Positions 27,201 through 36,442 of a stretch of 64,000 nucleotides of DNA are shown here, piece after piece (the stretch's first letter is position 1; every line of letters starts with the position of its first letter). The notes under the pieces were generated by a model that was given only the letters and a program-made list of their open reading frames with translations, did no database searches and was not told where the DNA came from. Position numbers and translations under genes: made by a program. Source of the DNA: Kaistia adipata DSM 17808 (GTDB lineage: Bacteria > Pseudomonadota > Alphaproteobacteria > Rhizobiales > Kaistiaceae); assembly GCF_000423225.1 (NCBI RefSeq), contig NZ_AUHO01000007.1, positions 496,001 to 560,000 of the forward strand, written 5' to 3'.

Positions 27201-28247
27201 ATGAAGCGTTTCGCACTCGGTCTGGCCGGCGCGGGACTGATCGCCGGCAGCCTCATCGGCGCGCCCGCCTATGGCGAGGGCATCGCCGGAGCGCCCGCGC
27301 CCTTCGACAAGGGCGGCGTCAAGGTGGCGCTGGTCACCTTCATCTCGGCCGGCGACTTCTTCCAGTCCTACCAGGCCGGCGCCGAGAAGCAGGCGAAGGC
27401 CCTCGGCATCGACCTGCAGATCTTCCCCGGTCGCCAGGACGCCGCCCAGCAGCGCGAGCAGGTCGAACAGGCGATCAATCTCGGCGTCCAGGGCATCATC
27501 ATCGACCATGGCCAGCCGGAAGCGCTGAAGGACGTCGCGCAGAAGGCGCTCGACGCCGGCATCAAGGTCGTCGCCTTCGACGTCGACCTCGCCAATCCCG
27601 CCATCCCGCAGGTCGAGCAGTCGGACCACGAGCTGGCCAAGACCGCGCTCGCGCAGGCGATCGCCGACAATGGCGAGGCGTTCAACGCCGGCTATGTCTA
27701 TGTCGCCGGCTTCGCGCCGCTCGATCGCCGCAACGAGGTCTGGGACGAGACGAAGAAGGCCCATCCGGGCATCGTCGAGAAGGCCCGCTGGGGCGCGGTG
27801 AACGACACCACCGCCGCGTCGACCGCCGACCAGACCAAGGCCGCCTTCCAGGCCAATCCCGACATCACCGTCGTCTTCGCGCCCTATGACGAGTTCGCCC
27901 GCGGCGTGAAGCTCGCCACCGACGAACTCGGCATCTCCGACAAGGTGAAGATCTACTCGGCCGACGTGTCGACCGCCGACATCACCGAGATCGCCGCCGA
28001 GGGCAGCCCGTGGGTCGCCACCGTCGCCACCAATCCCGCCGTCGTCGGCGAGGTCTCCGTGCGCGCCGTCGCCAAGTTGATCGCCGGCGAGGATCCGGGC
28101 CACAATATCGTTGTGAAGCCGGTCCTGATCACGCAAAAGGATCTGCGCGACAACGGGATCAAGACGGTCGAGGATCTCAACGTGAAGCTGCCGGCCTTCG
28201 GCAAGAGCGACGCGGCGACCGCCAGCTGGATCCCCGCGACGCAGTAG
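27201..28247 (+). CDS. Periplasmic sugar-binding protein beside mtn genes (probable methylthioribose binder)
   Basis: A 348-residue RbsB-like protein. Its signal peptide cleaves after PAYG (~residue 25), and the mature part begins EGIAGAPAPFDKGGVK. It is a close paralogue of the binding protein at 35049-36092, sharing that N-terminus, FAPLDRR, and the motif NPAVVGEVSVRA. Placed between mtnB and mtnK, it probably binds methylthioribose; this is inferred from context. It has no permease or ATPase of its own and may use the RbsAC-type importer 3-6 kb away. ATG at 27201 after GGGGAGAGA. Confidence 0.8.
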   Translation: MKRFALGLAGAGLIAGSLIGAPAYGEGIAGAPAPFDKGGVKVALVTFISAGDFFQSYQAGAEKQAKALGIDLQIFPGRQDAAQQREQVEQAINLGVQGIIIDHGQPEALKDVAQKALDAGIKVVAFDVDLANPAIPQVEQSDHELAKTALAQAIADNGEAFNAGYVYVAGFAPLDRRNEVWDETKKAHPGIVEKARWGAVNDTTAASTADQTKAAFQANPDITVVFAPYDEFARGVKLATDELGISDKVKIYSADVSTADITEIAAEGSPWVATVATNPAVVGEVSVRAVAKLIAGEDPGHNIVVKPVLITQKDLRDNGIKTVEDLNVKLPAFGKSDAATASWIPATQ

Positions 28248-28298
28248 TCGAGGGACGGACGACGTATGAGCATCCCGCCTCTGCGCAGCCAGATCCGG

Positions 28299-28321
28299 AA
28301 AGCGGCCCCTAGGGCCGCTTT
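28299..28321 (+). terminator. Hairpin terminator after the binding-protein gene
   Basis: AAAGCGGCCC and GGGCCGCTTT are perfect 10-bp arms with a CTA loop, 51 nt after the stop. The T-run is short (TTTCGTCG), so termination is probably partial and mtnK may still receive read-through. Confidence 0.6.
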
Positions 28322-28392
28322 CGTCGTGATGGCGGCCGCGGAGGTCGGCGATCGGCGCGCCGGTCATCCCGCCACGAGTTGAAGAGAGTTCC

Positions 28393-29655
28393 ATGTCCCT
28401 CGCTGTTCCCGCCGGCTATCACGCCCTCGACAATCATTCGGTCCGCGACTTCTTGAACGGCCTGCCGGACATGCGCGCCAAGCTCGGCGGCAAGCCGGAG
28501 GCCTGGACGGTCGAGGAGGTCGGCGACGGCAATCTGAACCTCGTCTTCCTCGTCGACGGACCGGACGGCTCGGTCTGCGTGAAGCAGTCGCTTCCCTATG
28601 TGCGCGCCGCCGGCGAGAGCTGGCCGCTGCCGCTCGACCGCGCCTATTTCGAGCAGTCCTACTACCGGGCGGTCGGCCCGCATGTCGAAGGACTGGCGCC
28701 GCGCTTCTACCACTACGACCCGCTGCTCTACGCCTTCGTCATGGAGAAGCTGTCGCCGCATATCATCCTGCGCCGTGGCCTGATCGAGGGCCGACGCTAT
28801 CCGAACGTCGCGAAACATGTCGGCGAGTTCGCCGCGCGCTCGACCTTCGCCACCTCCGATCTCGGCGCGACGATCGAGGAGAAGGCGGAGTGGACGGCGA
28901 GTTTCGCCAGGAACACCTCGCTGATCCGCATCACCGCCGAGGTCGTGTTCTCCGATCCGCTGAGCGAATCCCCGCGTAACCGCTGGACCAGCCCGGAGCT
29001 CGACGGGCTGGCGCGCGATTTTCGCGCCGATGCCGCGCTCAAGGGCGCCGTCGCCGATTTCGGCTGGCGCTTCCTGACCAGCGGCCAGGCGCTGATCCAC
29101 GGCGATCTGCACACCGGCTCGGTGATGGTGACGGAGACGGACACGCGGGTCATGGATCCGGAATTCTCCTTCGTCGGGCCGATCGGCTTCGACGTCGGCG
29201 CCTTCCTGGCGAATCTGGTGATGAACTATCTGGCGCAGCCCGGCCATGCGACGGCGGCCGATGACCGCCGCGATCAGGCCGACTGGGTGCTCGACCAGGT
29301 GCCGGTGTTCTGGAACACCTTCAAGACGCGCTTCCTGTCCCTCTGGGAGACGAGCGCGCGCGGCGACGCTTATCCCGGCACGATGTTCGCCAATCCCGCC
29401 GACGCGGCGGCGCTTGTCGCCCGGCGCGAGGCCTTCCTCGACGGGATCTTCGCCGACGCGGTCGGCTATGCCGGCGTGAAGACCATCCGCCGCATCCTCG
29501 GCTTCGCCCACAATGCCGATTTCGAGAGGATCGCCGATCCCGCGCGCCGGGCACCGCTGGAGACGAAGGCGGCGCGGCTCGCCCGCACCTTCCTGCTCGA
29601 GCCGCGCAGTTTCCGCACGCCGGAAGACATCGTCGCGGCGGCTCGGGCGATCTGA
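28393..29655 (+). CDS. mtnK: 5-Methylthioribose kinase (MtnK)
   Basis: A 420-residue kinase of the choline-kinase-like fold. It has the nucleotide-binding start EEVGDGNLNLVFLV, the catalytic 'ALIHGDLHTGSVMV' and the metal-binding 'VMDPEFSFVGPIGFDVG', which together are diagnostic for MtnK (~400 residues). It phosphorylates 5-methylthioribose at O1, feeding MtnA and then MtnB. Its neighbours mtnB, mtnD and two sugar-binding proteins fit import and salvage of methylthioribose. ATG at 28393 after GAAGAGAG. Confidence 0.93.
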   Translation: MSLAVPAGYHALDNHSVRDFLNGLPDMRAKLGGKPEAWTVEEVGDGNLNLVFLVDGPDGSVCVKQSLPYVRAAGESWPLPLDRAYFEQSYYRAVGPHVEGLAPRFYHYDPLLYAFVMEKLSPHIILRRGLIEGRRYPNVAKHVGEFAARSTFATSDLGATIEEKAEWTASFARNTSLIRITAEVVFSDPLSESPRNRWTSPELDGLARDFRADAALKGAVADFGWRFLTSGQALIHGDLHTGSVMVTETDTRVMDPEFSFVGPIGFDVGAFLANLVMNYLAQPGHATAADDRRDQADWVLDQVPVFWNTFKTRFLSLWETSARGDAYPGTMFANPADAAALVARREAFLDGIFADAVGYAGVKTIRRILGFAHNADFERIADPARRAPLETKAARLARTFLLEPRSFRTPEDIVAAARAI

Positions 29656-29660
29656 CGGCG

Positions 29661-30590
29661 TCAGGCCGATCCGGATAGTCCGGCAGCCGTGGCCTTGGTG
29701 GCGAGGGCGCGGACCTGCCGCCGGACGAAGGGGCGCCGTTCCGCCCGCCGCAGCAGTGGGCGCCAGTATTTCGGCCTGAGCGTCAGCAGGCCGAGGGCCG
29801 TCTTGCGCAGCGAGCGTGCGCTCCAGGCCCGCTCGGGCGCCGAAATTCCGGCGCCGGCTGCCCTGCCATAGGCGTCGAAGATCGCGCCCAGCAGCAGCCC
29901 GGCCCGGATCCATGGCTTGTCGGGGCCGGCAAAATGCAGGATCCGGGGATCCATCCCTTCCTTGGGCAAGGGCTTCGCCGCGAAGAAGTTGAAGCACCGG
30001 TCGAGATGGCGGATGCGGCCCTTCGCGACGATGTTGATCGCCGTCTGGTCGGCGTGCTCGAGCTCGGGATGACGCATCAGCTGGTCGACGCAGCGCGGGC
30101 CGATCCGCTCCTCTCGCCAGCGCTCCAGGTTCATCAGCAGCACGCCGGCATTGATGTACTGGCCCGCCGGCACGCCGAACTTTCCGAGCGATACCGGCCG
30201 CATTTCGGAATCGACCACGCCCGCCACCAACTCGTCGCCGAGTTCCATCCGCCAGAGCGGTTCGAGATCGGCGATCACGAGCGCGTCGCTGTCGATGTAG
30301 ATCGCCCTGTCGTGCTCGGGCAGCAGGTCCGGGAGGAACAGCCGGGCATAGGTCGCCGGCGTCAGGTGTCCCGGGTTCGGCAGCCGCGCGAGCGCGTCCG
30401 CGTCGGCGCGCAGGATGCGGCAATCGATGCCGTGTCGCGCGCAGAGCGACGTCACCCTATCTGTTCCGTCGGTCCCAAGCCCCGCGTCGATGACGTGGAG
30501 GCGCGCCGTCCGGTTGTTGAGCCAGGCCGAATAGAGCAGCACCAGCAGGCCCGGCACGAAATGGTGGTCGCTCGCCGTGACGATGATCAA
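29661..30590 (-). CDS. Glycosyltransferase family 8 protein
   Basis: A 309-residue GT-A-fold transferase. It starts with MIIVTASDHHFVPGLLVLLYS, has the metal-binding D-x-D in AIYIDSDALV (near residue 97), INAGVLLMNL, and the GT8 HxxGxxKPW box as LHFAGPDKPW. The C-terminal ~60 residues are Arg-rich and may contact the membrane. GT8 enzymes add hexoses to lipopolysaccharide or related acceptors; the substrate is unknown. The start is TTG. It sits convergent to mtnK and may be read after the importer operon. Confidence 0.83.
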   Translation of the reverse strand: MIIVTASDHHFVPGLLVLLYSAWLNNRTARLHVIDAGLGTDGTDRVTSLCARHGIDCRILRADADALARLPNPGHLTPATYARLFLPDLLPEHDRAIYIDSDALVIADLEPLWRMELGDELVAGVVDSEMRPVSLGKFGVPAGQYINAGVLLMNLERWREERIGPRCVDQLMRHPELEHADQTAINIVAKGRIRHLDRCFNFFAAKPLPKEGMDPRILHFAGPDKPWIRAGLLLGAIFDAYGRAAGAGISAPERAWSARSLRKTALGLLTLRPKYWRPLLRRAERRPFVRRQVRALATKATAAGLSGSA

Positions 30591-30717
30591 TTGCGGAACG
30601 CCCCATGCAGCGACCGGTCCATGCCCCCGTCATTCAATACGCTTCAAGATTGCGCGCAACAAGCTCGCAACCCGCGCGGTCTTCCCGGCCGGGCGAGGCC
30701 CGCGCGGCCAGGGAGCG

Positions 30718-31734
30718 CTACCGCTTCTTCTTGCCCAACCCGAAGGTCAGCGCCAGCGCGCCGACGAGGACGACGCCCTTGACGAAATCCTGCGTGTAAT
30801 AGGGCGCGTTCAGCATGGTGAGGCCGTTCAGCAGCACGCCGACGAAGATGGCGCCGAGCACCGTGCCGAGCACATGCGGGCGGCGTTTGTCGAGCACGGC
30901 GAAACCGATCAGCGCGGCGGCGACGGAATCGAGCAGCAGCGAATTGCCGGCCGAGACGTCGCCGCGGCCGACGCGCGAAGCGACGATCAGTCCGCCGAGC
31001 GAGGCGAGCGTGCCGGAGAGGACATAGGCCCAGAGGCGATACGCCTTGGTCGGCGCGCCGGCGAGATGCGCCGCCGTCTCATTGCCGCCGATCGCGTAGA
31101 ACACGCGGCCCCAGCGCGTGCGTTCCATCAGGAACCAGGCCAGGAGGGCGACGACGGCCATGACGATGACGGGGTAGGGCACCGTGTCGAACAGCCGCCC
31201 GCGACCGAGAATGAGAAAGGCCGGGTCATAGGCGCCGGCCGCCGTGGTGCCGTTCGGCAGCATCATGCCGGCGGTGATCGAGCGGCCGCCGGTCGGGATC
31301 AGCTGCAATCCGGCGAGCAGGAACATGGTCGAGAGCGTCGCCAGAAGGTCCGGCACGCCGACGCGCACGATCAGCAGGCCGTTTACAAGGCCGATCATCG
31401 CGCCCATCAGCAGCACCAGCGCTAAGGTCTCGGCGGCGTTCATCTGCAGCACGACCATGGCGTAGCTCGCCGCCATCACCGAGGAGGCGGCGACGCTGCC
31501 GACCGAGAGGTCGAAGCCGCCGGCCGACATGGTGATCGAGACGCCGACGCCGAGGATGGCGACGACCGAGACCGCCTGCAGGATCGAGAACAGGTTGGCC
31601 GAGTTGATGAAGGCGGGCTGGGCCGACCAGAAGCCGACCAGCATCAGCGCCAGCAGGACGAAGAGCGCATATTTGCGCGCGGTTTCGGCGAAGGTCGAGG
31701 CCGGCTTCGACGGGGAGGCTGCGTGGTCGGTCAT
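30718..31734 (-). CDS. Sugar ABC transporter permease (RbsC type)
   Basis: A 338-residue CUT2 permease with ~9 membrane segments, the family block VSITMSAGGFDLSVGSVAA in the first half and 'LLDSVAAALIGFAVL' in the second. It overlaps the ATPase gene by ATGA. With the RbsA-type ATPase and the binding protein at 35049-36092 it forms a complete importer, probably for methylthioribose or another pentose-like sugar, judged from the nearby mtn genes. Confidence 0.88.
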   Translation of the reverse strand: MTDHAASPSKPASTFAETARKYALFVLLALMLVGFWSAQPAFINSANLFSILQAVSVVAILGVGVSITMSAGGFDLSVGSVAASSVMAASYAMVVLQMNAAETLALVLLMGAMIGLVNGLLIVRVGVPDLLATLSTMFLLAGLQLIPTGGRSITAGMMLPNGTTAAGAYDPAFLILGRGRLFDTVPYPVIVMAVVALLAWFLMERTRWGRVFYAIGGNETAAHLAGAPTKAYRLWAYVLSGTLASLGGLIVASRVGRGDVSAGNSLLLDSVAAALIGFAVLDKRRPHVLGTVLGAIFVGVLLNGLTMLNAPYYTQDFVKGVVLVGALALTFGLGKKKR

Positions 31735-33275
31735 GATGCTGGTCCTGTGCCGTCGGCCCGGGTCTCGGCGCTTTCGACGCTGCCGATGACGGCGGCGAGG
31801 CCGCCCTCCTGGCTGCCGTCGGCCTCGTAGAGTGAATGGTCGCGCATGACGAGGATGCGGTCGGCAACCTCGAGCGCTTCTTCGGTGTCGCTGGTGGCGA
31901 TCAGCGTCGCCGAGCCGGACTGGCTGTTGCGGATCGCGGCGATCAGATCGGCGCGGGCGCCGACATCGACGCCCTGGAACGGTTCGTCGAGCAGCAGCAG
32001 CCGGCAGGGCGCCGCCTGCCAGCGCGCCAAGACGACCTTCTGCTGGTTGCCGCCGGAAAGCTGGTCGAGCGTGTCGTCGGGCCCGCGTGCCTTGATGCCG
32101 AGCCGGCTGATCGCCTCCGAGGCAACCAGCCGCTCGCGTGTCTCGCGCAGCAGGCCGAGCGGGAACCAGCGCGGCAGATGCGGCAGCGCGATGGTGCCGG
32201 CGATCGAGGCGCCGGGGATCTCGGGTGGCAGCAGCGACGACGCCCAGCGATCCTCCGCCACCATGAACACGCCGTTCTCGATCGAGCGCGCCGGCCCGTT
32301 CGAGAGCCAGGGCTCGCCGTCGAGCGTGAACGAGCCCTCGACGAGCTGTTCCAGCCCGAACAGGGCCCGTAACAGTCGGCTCTTGCCCGAGCCGAGCGTG
32401 CCGGTGATGGCGACGACCTCGCCGGAGCGGAGATCGAGGTCGAAGGGCCGCGCGCCGGGGATCAGCCGCGCGCCGCGCACTGCGGCGAGGACGGGCGCAG
32501 TCGAGACCGTGCCGGCATGCGCGCCGGCGTCGAGCGTGCGGCCGATCATGGCGGCGATTGCGGCGGAGAAATCGATCGGCTTGGCGAAGGAGGCGACGAC
32601 CTTGCCGCCGCGCAGCACGACGGCGCGGTCGGCGATCGCGGCGAGATCGCCGGTCCGGTGCGAGATGTAGAGGATGGCGATGCCGCTTTCCTTCAGCCGG
32701 CGCAGCACGGCAAAAAGCCGCTCGGCTTCCGTTGCCGAGAGGCTCGAGGTCGGCTCGTCGAGGATCAGCACCGACGCCTTCGCCGCGACGGCGCGGGCGA
32801 TCGCGATCAGTTGGCGTTCGGCCGGCCGGAGATCGATGAAGTCGCGGTCGAGCGGCAAATCGAGGTCGATCAGCGCCGCGATTTCTCTCGCGCGCTTGCG
32901 GGTGGAGCGCGGCGAGACGAAGAAGCTGCCGGTGCCGCAGAGCTCGTTCAGGGTCAGGTTCTCGGCGACCGTCAGCCCCGCCGCGCCGGCCTGGTCGGTC
33001 GCCTGGTGCACGGTGGCGACGCCGGCCGCTTGGGCTTCGCTGGGCGACGAGAACGAGACGGCCTTGCCGTTCAGCAGGATGGTGCCGCTGTCGGCGGTGA
33101 TCGAGCCGGAAAGGATCTTGACCAGCGTCGACTTGCCGGCGCCGTTCGCCCCCATCAGCGCCACGATCTCGCCAGCCCCAACCTCGAGATCGGCGCCGGC
33201 GAGCGCCCGCGTCGGACCGAAGGATTTTTCAATTCCCGTGACGGAGACGGCGATGGGGGCGGGGGAGGTGGACAC
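31731..33275 (-). CDS. Sugar ABC transporter ATP-binding protein (RbsA type, two ABC domains)
   Basis: A 514-residue tandem ATPase. Domain one has Walker A GANGAGKST and Walker B LILDEPTSSL, with an atypical LSGGQ replaced by DLRPAERQLIAIARA. Domain two has GTLGSGKS and 'LDQLSGGNQQKVVLARW', and its Walker B is LLLLDEPFQGVD. This asymmetry is usual for CUT2 ATPases. The start is GTG at 33275. A palindromic repeat lies between it and the beta-propeller gene upstream. Confidence 0.9.
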   Translation of the reverse strand: MSTSPAPIAVSVTGIEKSFGPTRALAGADLEVGAGEIVALMGANGAGKSTLVKILSGSITADSGTILLNGKAVSFSSPSEAQAAGVATVHQATDQAGAAGLTVAENLTLNELCGTGSFFVSPRSTRKRAREIAALIDLDLPLDRDFIDLRPAERQLIAIARAVAAKASVLILDEPTSSLSATEAERLFAVLRRLKESGIAILYISHRTGDLAAIADRAVVLRGGKVVASFAKPIDFSAAIAAMIGRTLDAGAHAGTVSTAPVLAAVRGARLIPGARPFDLDLRSGEVVAITGTLGSGKSRLLRALFGLEQLVEGSFTLDGEPWLSNGPARSIENGVFMVAEDRWASSLLPPEIPGASIAGTIALPHLPRWFPLGLLRETRERLVASEAISRLGIKARGPDDTLDQLSGGNQQKVVLARWQAAPCRLLLLDEPFQGVDVGARADLIAAIRNSQSGSATLIATSDTEEALEVADRILVMRDHSLYEADGSQEGGLAAVIGSVESAETRADGTGPAS

Positions 33276-33302
33276 GGTGTTATCGGGTTCCGGGCTGTTT
33301 CC

Positions 33303-33426
33303 TTACCTCTCCCTGAGGGAGAGGTCGGCCCGCAGGGCCGGGTGAGGGTTTACGGTGTTTCCGGAGAGGGCGTAAACCCTCACCCGCCGGCTTCGCCGTC
33401 GACCTCTCCCTCAGGGAGAGGTGAAA
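33303..33426. repeat. Palindromic repeat in the importer operon
   Basis: This copy of the CTCTCCCT/AGGGAGAG family has ~124 nt, with inner CGGGTGAGGG and CCCTCACCCG arms. A short related GGGGGAG hairpin (33450-33475) follows. Both lie between the beta-propeller gene and the ATPase gene. Confidence 0.8.
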
Positions 33427-33500
33427 GACAGTACGGTATCTCGGTCAAACTCCCTCCCCGCAAGGGGGAGGGGGAGGAAGGTGCCGCGCCTAGGCTCGGC

Positions 33501-34754
33501 TCACCCCTCATACTCCATGATGGCGAGGCCGGCATTGTAATCGGTCGAGTAGATGATGCCGTTGGCGTCGACGAAGAGGTCTGCCGACTGGATCACGCGC
33601 GGGCGATTGCCGCGCTTGTCGACCATGCGCTCGGGCGCCGCCGGCACCAGCGCGCCGGTCTCCTTCGGCTCGAACGGGTTCGAGATGTCGAACACGCGCA
33701 CGCCGGCGTTCTGGTAGGTGGCGAAGATGAGCGTGTCGGAGACGAAGCTGCCCGGCCGGTTCTCGTGCAGATTATGCGGGCCGAAATGGCCGCCCTTGGC
33801 GGTGTAGTCGGTCTCGGAAGGCGTCGGCAGCGTGGATATCGAAATCGGGTTCGCGTGATCGCGGATGTCGAAGATCCAGGTGTGCTTGCGGCCGTCTTCC
33901 TCGTGGTCGAGCACGGCCTCGTCGGCGACGACGAGGAGGTCGCGCTTCGGCAGCGGCAGGGCGGAATGCGTGCCGCCGCCGAAGGGCGGTGACCAGTTCT
34001 TGTGCGTGATCAGCTTCGGCGCCGACTTGTCGGCGATGTCGAGGATGGTGAGGCCGCCGTCGCGCCAGCAGGCATAGGCGGTGTCGCCCTCGACCAGCCC
34101 GTGATGCAGCGCGTAGCGCCGGCCTTCGCCCCATGTCGGCTGCTCGCCGCCGGCGAGATGCATGCCGGAGATCCACCAGCGGCCGGCCTCGACCGGCCTG
34201 GTCGGATCCTGGAGGTCGACGATCAGGAAGATGTAGTCGCTGTAGCCGTCGAGCAGCGCCGAGACATAGGCGTAGCGGCCGCCGACATACCAGATGCGGT
34301 GGATGCCGACGCCCTCGACCGGGAAAAAGCCGATCTGGCGCGGCGCCGTCGGGTTCGCGATGTCGTAGATCGCCATGCCGGCCGACCAGTTTCGCGACGT
34401 CTTCGCGCTGGAGGCCGTGCCGACCGTCTCGCCGACCGACTTGGTGTAGTAGACCTTCTCGTCGACGGCGAAGGCGGCGTCGGCGAAGAGATCGCGCGCA
34501 TGGATGACGAGCAGCAGATCGTCATGCGTCTGCAGGTGGATCGTCCAGGTGTTCGGCGGCGCCGGCACGAAGACGGTCTCGCCGGGGTTCTTCGGATCGC
34601 GCACGTCGATGATGGAAAAACCCTGCGACCAGGGATGCGCGACATAGGCGTAACCGCGATGCACCATCACCTGCAGCGCGTCCGGCCGCCCGCCCTGGTC
34701 GGAATGGCCGATCAGGCGGATGTTCTTGGCATAGTCGGGCTTCGGCAGCGTCAT
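33501..34754 (-). CDS. LVIVD-repeat beta-propeller protein within the sugar importer operon
   Basis: A 417-residue protein without a signal peptide. It has about six repeats of the type 'Y-A-Y-V-A/x-x-x-x-G-h-x-I-I/L-D-h-x-D/x-P', for example GYAYVAHPWSQGFSIIDV, MAIYDIANPTAP, DGGLTILDIADKSAPKLI, 'TWIFDIRDHANP' and AGVRVFDISNPFEP. This predicts a beta-propeller. The biochemical role is unknown. It sits between the binding-protein gene and the ATPase gene, so it may be a cytoplasmic lactonase-like or sugar-sensing enzyme for the imported compound. Confidence 0.75.
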   Translation of the reverse strand: MTLPKPDYAKNIRLIGHSDQGGRPDALQVMVHRGYAYVAHPWSQGFSIIDVRDPKNPGETVFVPAPPNTWTIHLQTHDDLLLVIHARDLFADAAFAVDEKVYYTKSVGETVGTASSAKTSRNWSAGMAIYDIANPTAPRQIGFFPVEGVGIHRIWYVGGRYAYVSALLDGYSDYIFLIVDLQDPTRPVEAGRWWISGMHLAGGEQPTWGEGRRYALHHGLVEGDTAYACWRDGGLTILDIADKSAPKLITHKNWSPPFGGGTHSALPLPKRDLLVVADEAVLDHEEDGRKHTWIFDIRDHANPISISTLPTPSETDYTAKGGHFGPHNLHENRPGSFVSDTLIFATYQNAGVRVFDISNPFEPKETGALVPAAPERMVDKRGNRPRVIQSADLFVDANGIIYSTDYNAGLAIMEYEG

Positions 34755-34860
34755 GGCGTCGATGGCTTTTCTGCTTGTCGGTCATGCCGTTGCCGGGCGA
34801 GAGGCCCGGCAATTCGATATTCGTGGCTCGCCGTCGGGAGAACTCCGCACGGCACCGTCG

Positions 34861-34978
34861 TCAACATGCTGAGGAGGCCCGTAGGGCCGTCTCGAAGCAC
34901 GCAGTGTCGTCCGACGGCTGCCCCGGGGCCTTGCGTCCTTCGAGACGGCTTGCTGTCGCAAGCCTCCTCAGGATGATG
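34861..34978. repeat. Palindromic repeat of the second family
   Basis: Arms TGCTGAGGAGGC...GTCTCGAAGCACGCA and TGCGTCCTTCGAGAC...GCCTCCTCAGGATG are inverted copies. It lies between the binding-protein and beta-propeller genes; no coding sequence is seen in this ~290-nt gap. Confidence 0.75.
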
Positions 34979-35048
34979 GGGCCGGGGGACTGCATTGTGG
35001 GTGTCGAGCAACCCTCTCCCACTGGCGCGGGAGAGGGAGTGAGGCCCC

Positions 35049-36092
35049 TTACTTCGCGGTCGGGATCCAGTCGGCCTTGGCGGCGTCGCTGTCCTTGAAG
35101 GCCGGGAACTTGTCCTGCAGTTCCTCGATCGTCTTGATGTTGTTGTCGACGAGGTCCTTCTTGGTGACGAGCGTCGGCTGGATCAGCACCGAGCGGCCGG
35201 GATCCTGGCCGGCGATCAGCTGCGCCAGCGCGCGGACCGAGACCTCGCCGACGACGGCCGGGTTGGTGGCGGCGGTGGCGACCCAGGGGCTGTTCGGCTC
35301 GAGCATGGCCTGGATGTCCGAGGTCGAGATGTCGACGCCGTAGATCTTGACCTTGTCGGCGACGCCGGCCTCGTCGATCGCGAGCTTCACGCCGCGGGCG
35401 AACTCGTCCCAGGGGGTGAAGACGACGGAGAGCGTCGGGTTGGCGGCGAGCACGGCCTTGGTCTGGTCGGCGACGGAGGCCGGGACGCTGTCGTTGACGA
35501 CGCCCCAGGTCGCGACTTCCTTGATGCCCGGAAATTTCTGGCCGAATTCCTTCCAGACGGCATAGCGGCGGTCGAGCGGCGCGAAGCCGGCGACGTAGAC
35601 GGCGCCGCCGTCGAAGGTCTCGCCCTGTTCCTTGACCGCCTGCTCCAGCACGAGGCGCGCCATGTCGGCGTCGGACTGCTCGATCTGCGGGATCTTGGCG
35701 TTGTCCAGGTTGACGTCATAGGCGACGACCGGGATGCCGGCGTCGAGGGCCGCCTGGGCGACGTCCTTCAGCGCTTCCGGCTGACCGTTGTTGATGACGA
35801 TGCCCTTGACGCCGAGATTGACCGCCTGCTGGATCAGCTCGCGCTGGGCGTTGATGTCGTTGCGCGCCTGCGAGATGTTCGCGTCGATGCCGAGCGCCTC
35901 GGCCTGGCGCTTCACGCCGGCCTCGAAGACCTGCAGCCAGTCGCCCGCGCCGAGGAAGGAGATGACGGCGATCTTGACGCCGCCCTTGTCGAACGGCGCC
36001 GGCGCGCCGGCGATGCCCTCGGCGTAAGCGCCCGAAGCGAGCGCGGTAAGGCCGGCGGCGAGCGCCAGCGAAAGAAGCTTCTTGCCCATCAT
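35049..36092 (-). CDS. Periplasmic sugar-binding protein of the RbsAC-type importer
   Basis: A 347-residue RbsB-like protein. The signal peptide ends at SGAYA (~residue 24), and the mature protein begins EGIAGAPAPFDKGGVK, identical over 16 residues to the protein at 27201-28247. Shared internal blocks include GQPEALKDVAQ, 'YVAGFAPLDRR', 'DEFARGVKLA' and NPAVVGEVSVRA. It is the first gene of the operon with the beta-propeller, ATPase and permease genes. A pentose-like ligand such as methylthioribose is inferred from the mtn context. ATG at 36092 (a second ATG follows directly). Confidence 0.87.
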   Translation of the reverse strand: MMGKKLLSLALAAGLTALASGAYAEGIAGAPAPFDKGGVKIAVISFLGAGDWLQVFEAGVKRQAEALGIDANISQARNDINAQRELIQQAVNLGVKGIVINNGQPEALKDVAQAALDAGIPVVAYDVNLDNAKIPQIEQSDADMARLVLEQAVKEQGETFDGGAVYVAGFAPLDRRYAVWKEFGQKFPGIKEVATWGVVNDSVPASVADQTKAVLAANPTLSVVFTPWDEFARGVKLAIDEAGVADKVKIYGVDISTSDIQAMLEPNSPWVATAATNPAVVGEVSVRALAQLIAGQDPGRSVLIQPTLVTKKDLVDNNIKTIEELQDKFPAFKDSDAAKADWIPTAK

Positions 36093-36442
36093 GATAGCCC
36101 CGTAGTCCCCGATGTCGTCCCGCCGCGCCCCGATCCGATGGTCCGGAGCCGGCCGCAGCAATTCGCAGCCAAGCTAGCGCCCCGCAATCCGGCATAAAGA
36201 AAACGGGTTCCAATTCAAGCGGGATCCGAGGTCGTTTGTTGCGGCTTGTCATGAATTCGTCATGGAGCGCGACGGCGGGCCGCGATCGCGCCGGGTTCGG
36301 GCGCAGGGTTCGCCGCGTGTCCCGTCGCCTGCCGTCCCTGGCGGTCGCGACGCGCTTTTGCAGCCGCGGGCGCGCCGCGTGACTTTGCCGGCGATCGCGA
36401 CGAATATTCCGGGATCGATTTGGCACGTCTCGCAGGATTCGC

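Noticed and set aside
36093-36442. Possible small gene or RNA in the 350-nt gap before the adenine deaminase
   Set aside because: No ribosome-binding site with a plausible frame, no hairpin with a T-run and no clear promoter could be identified.
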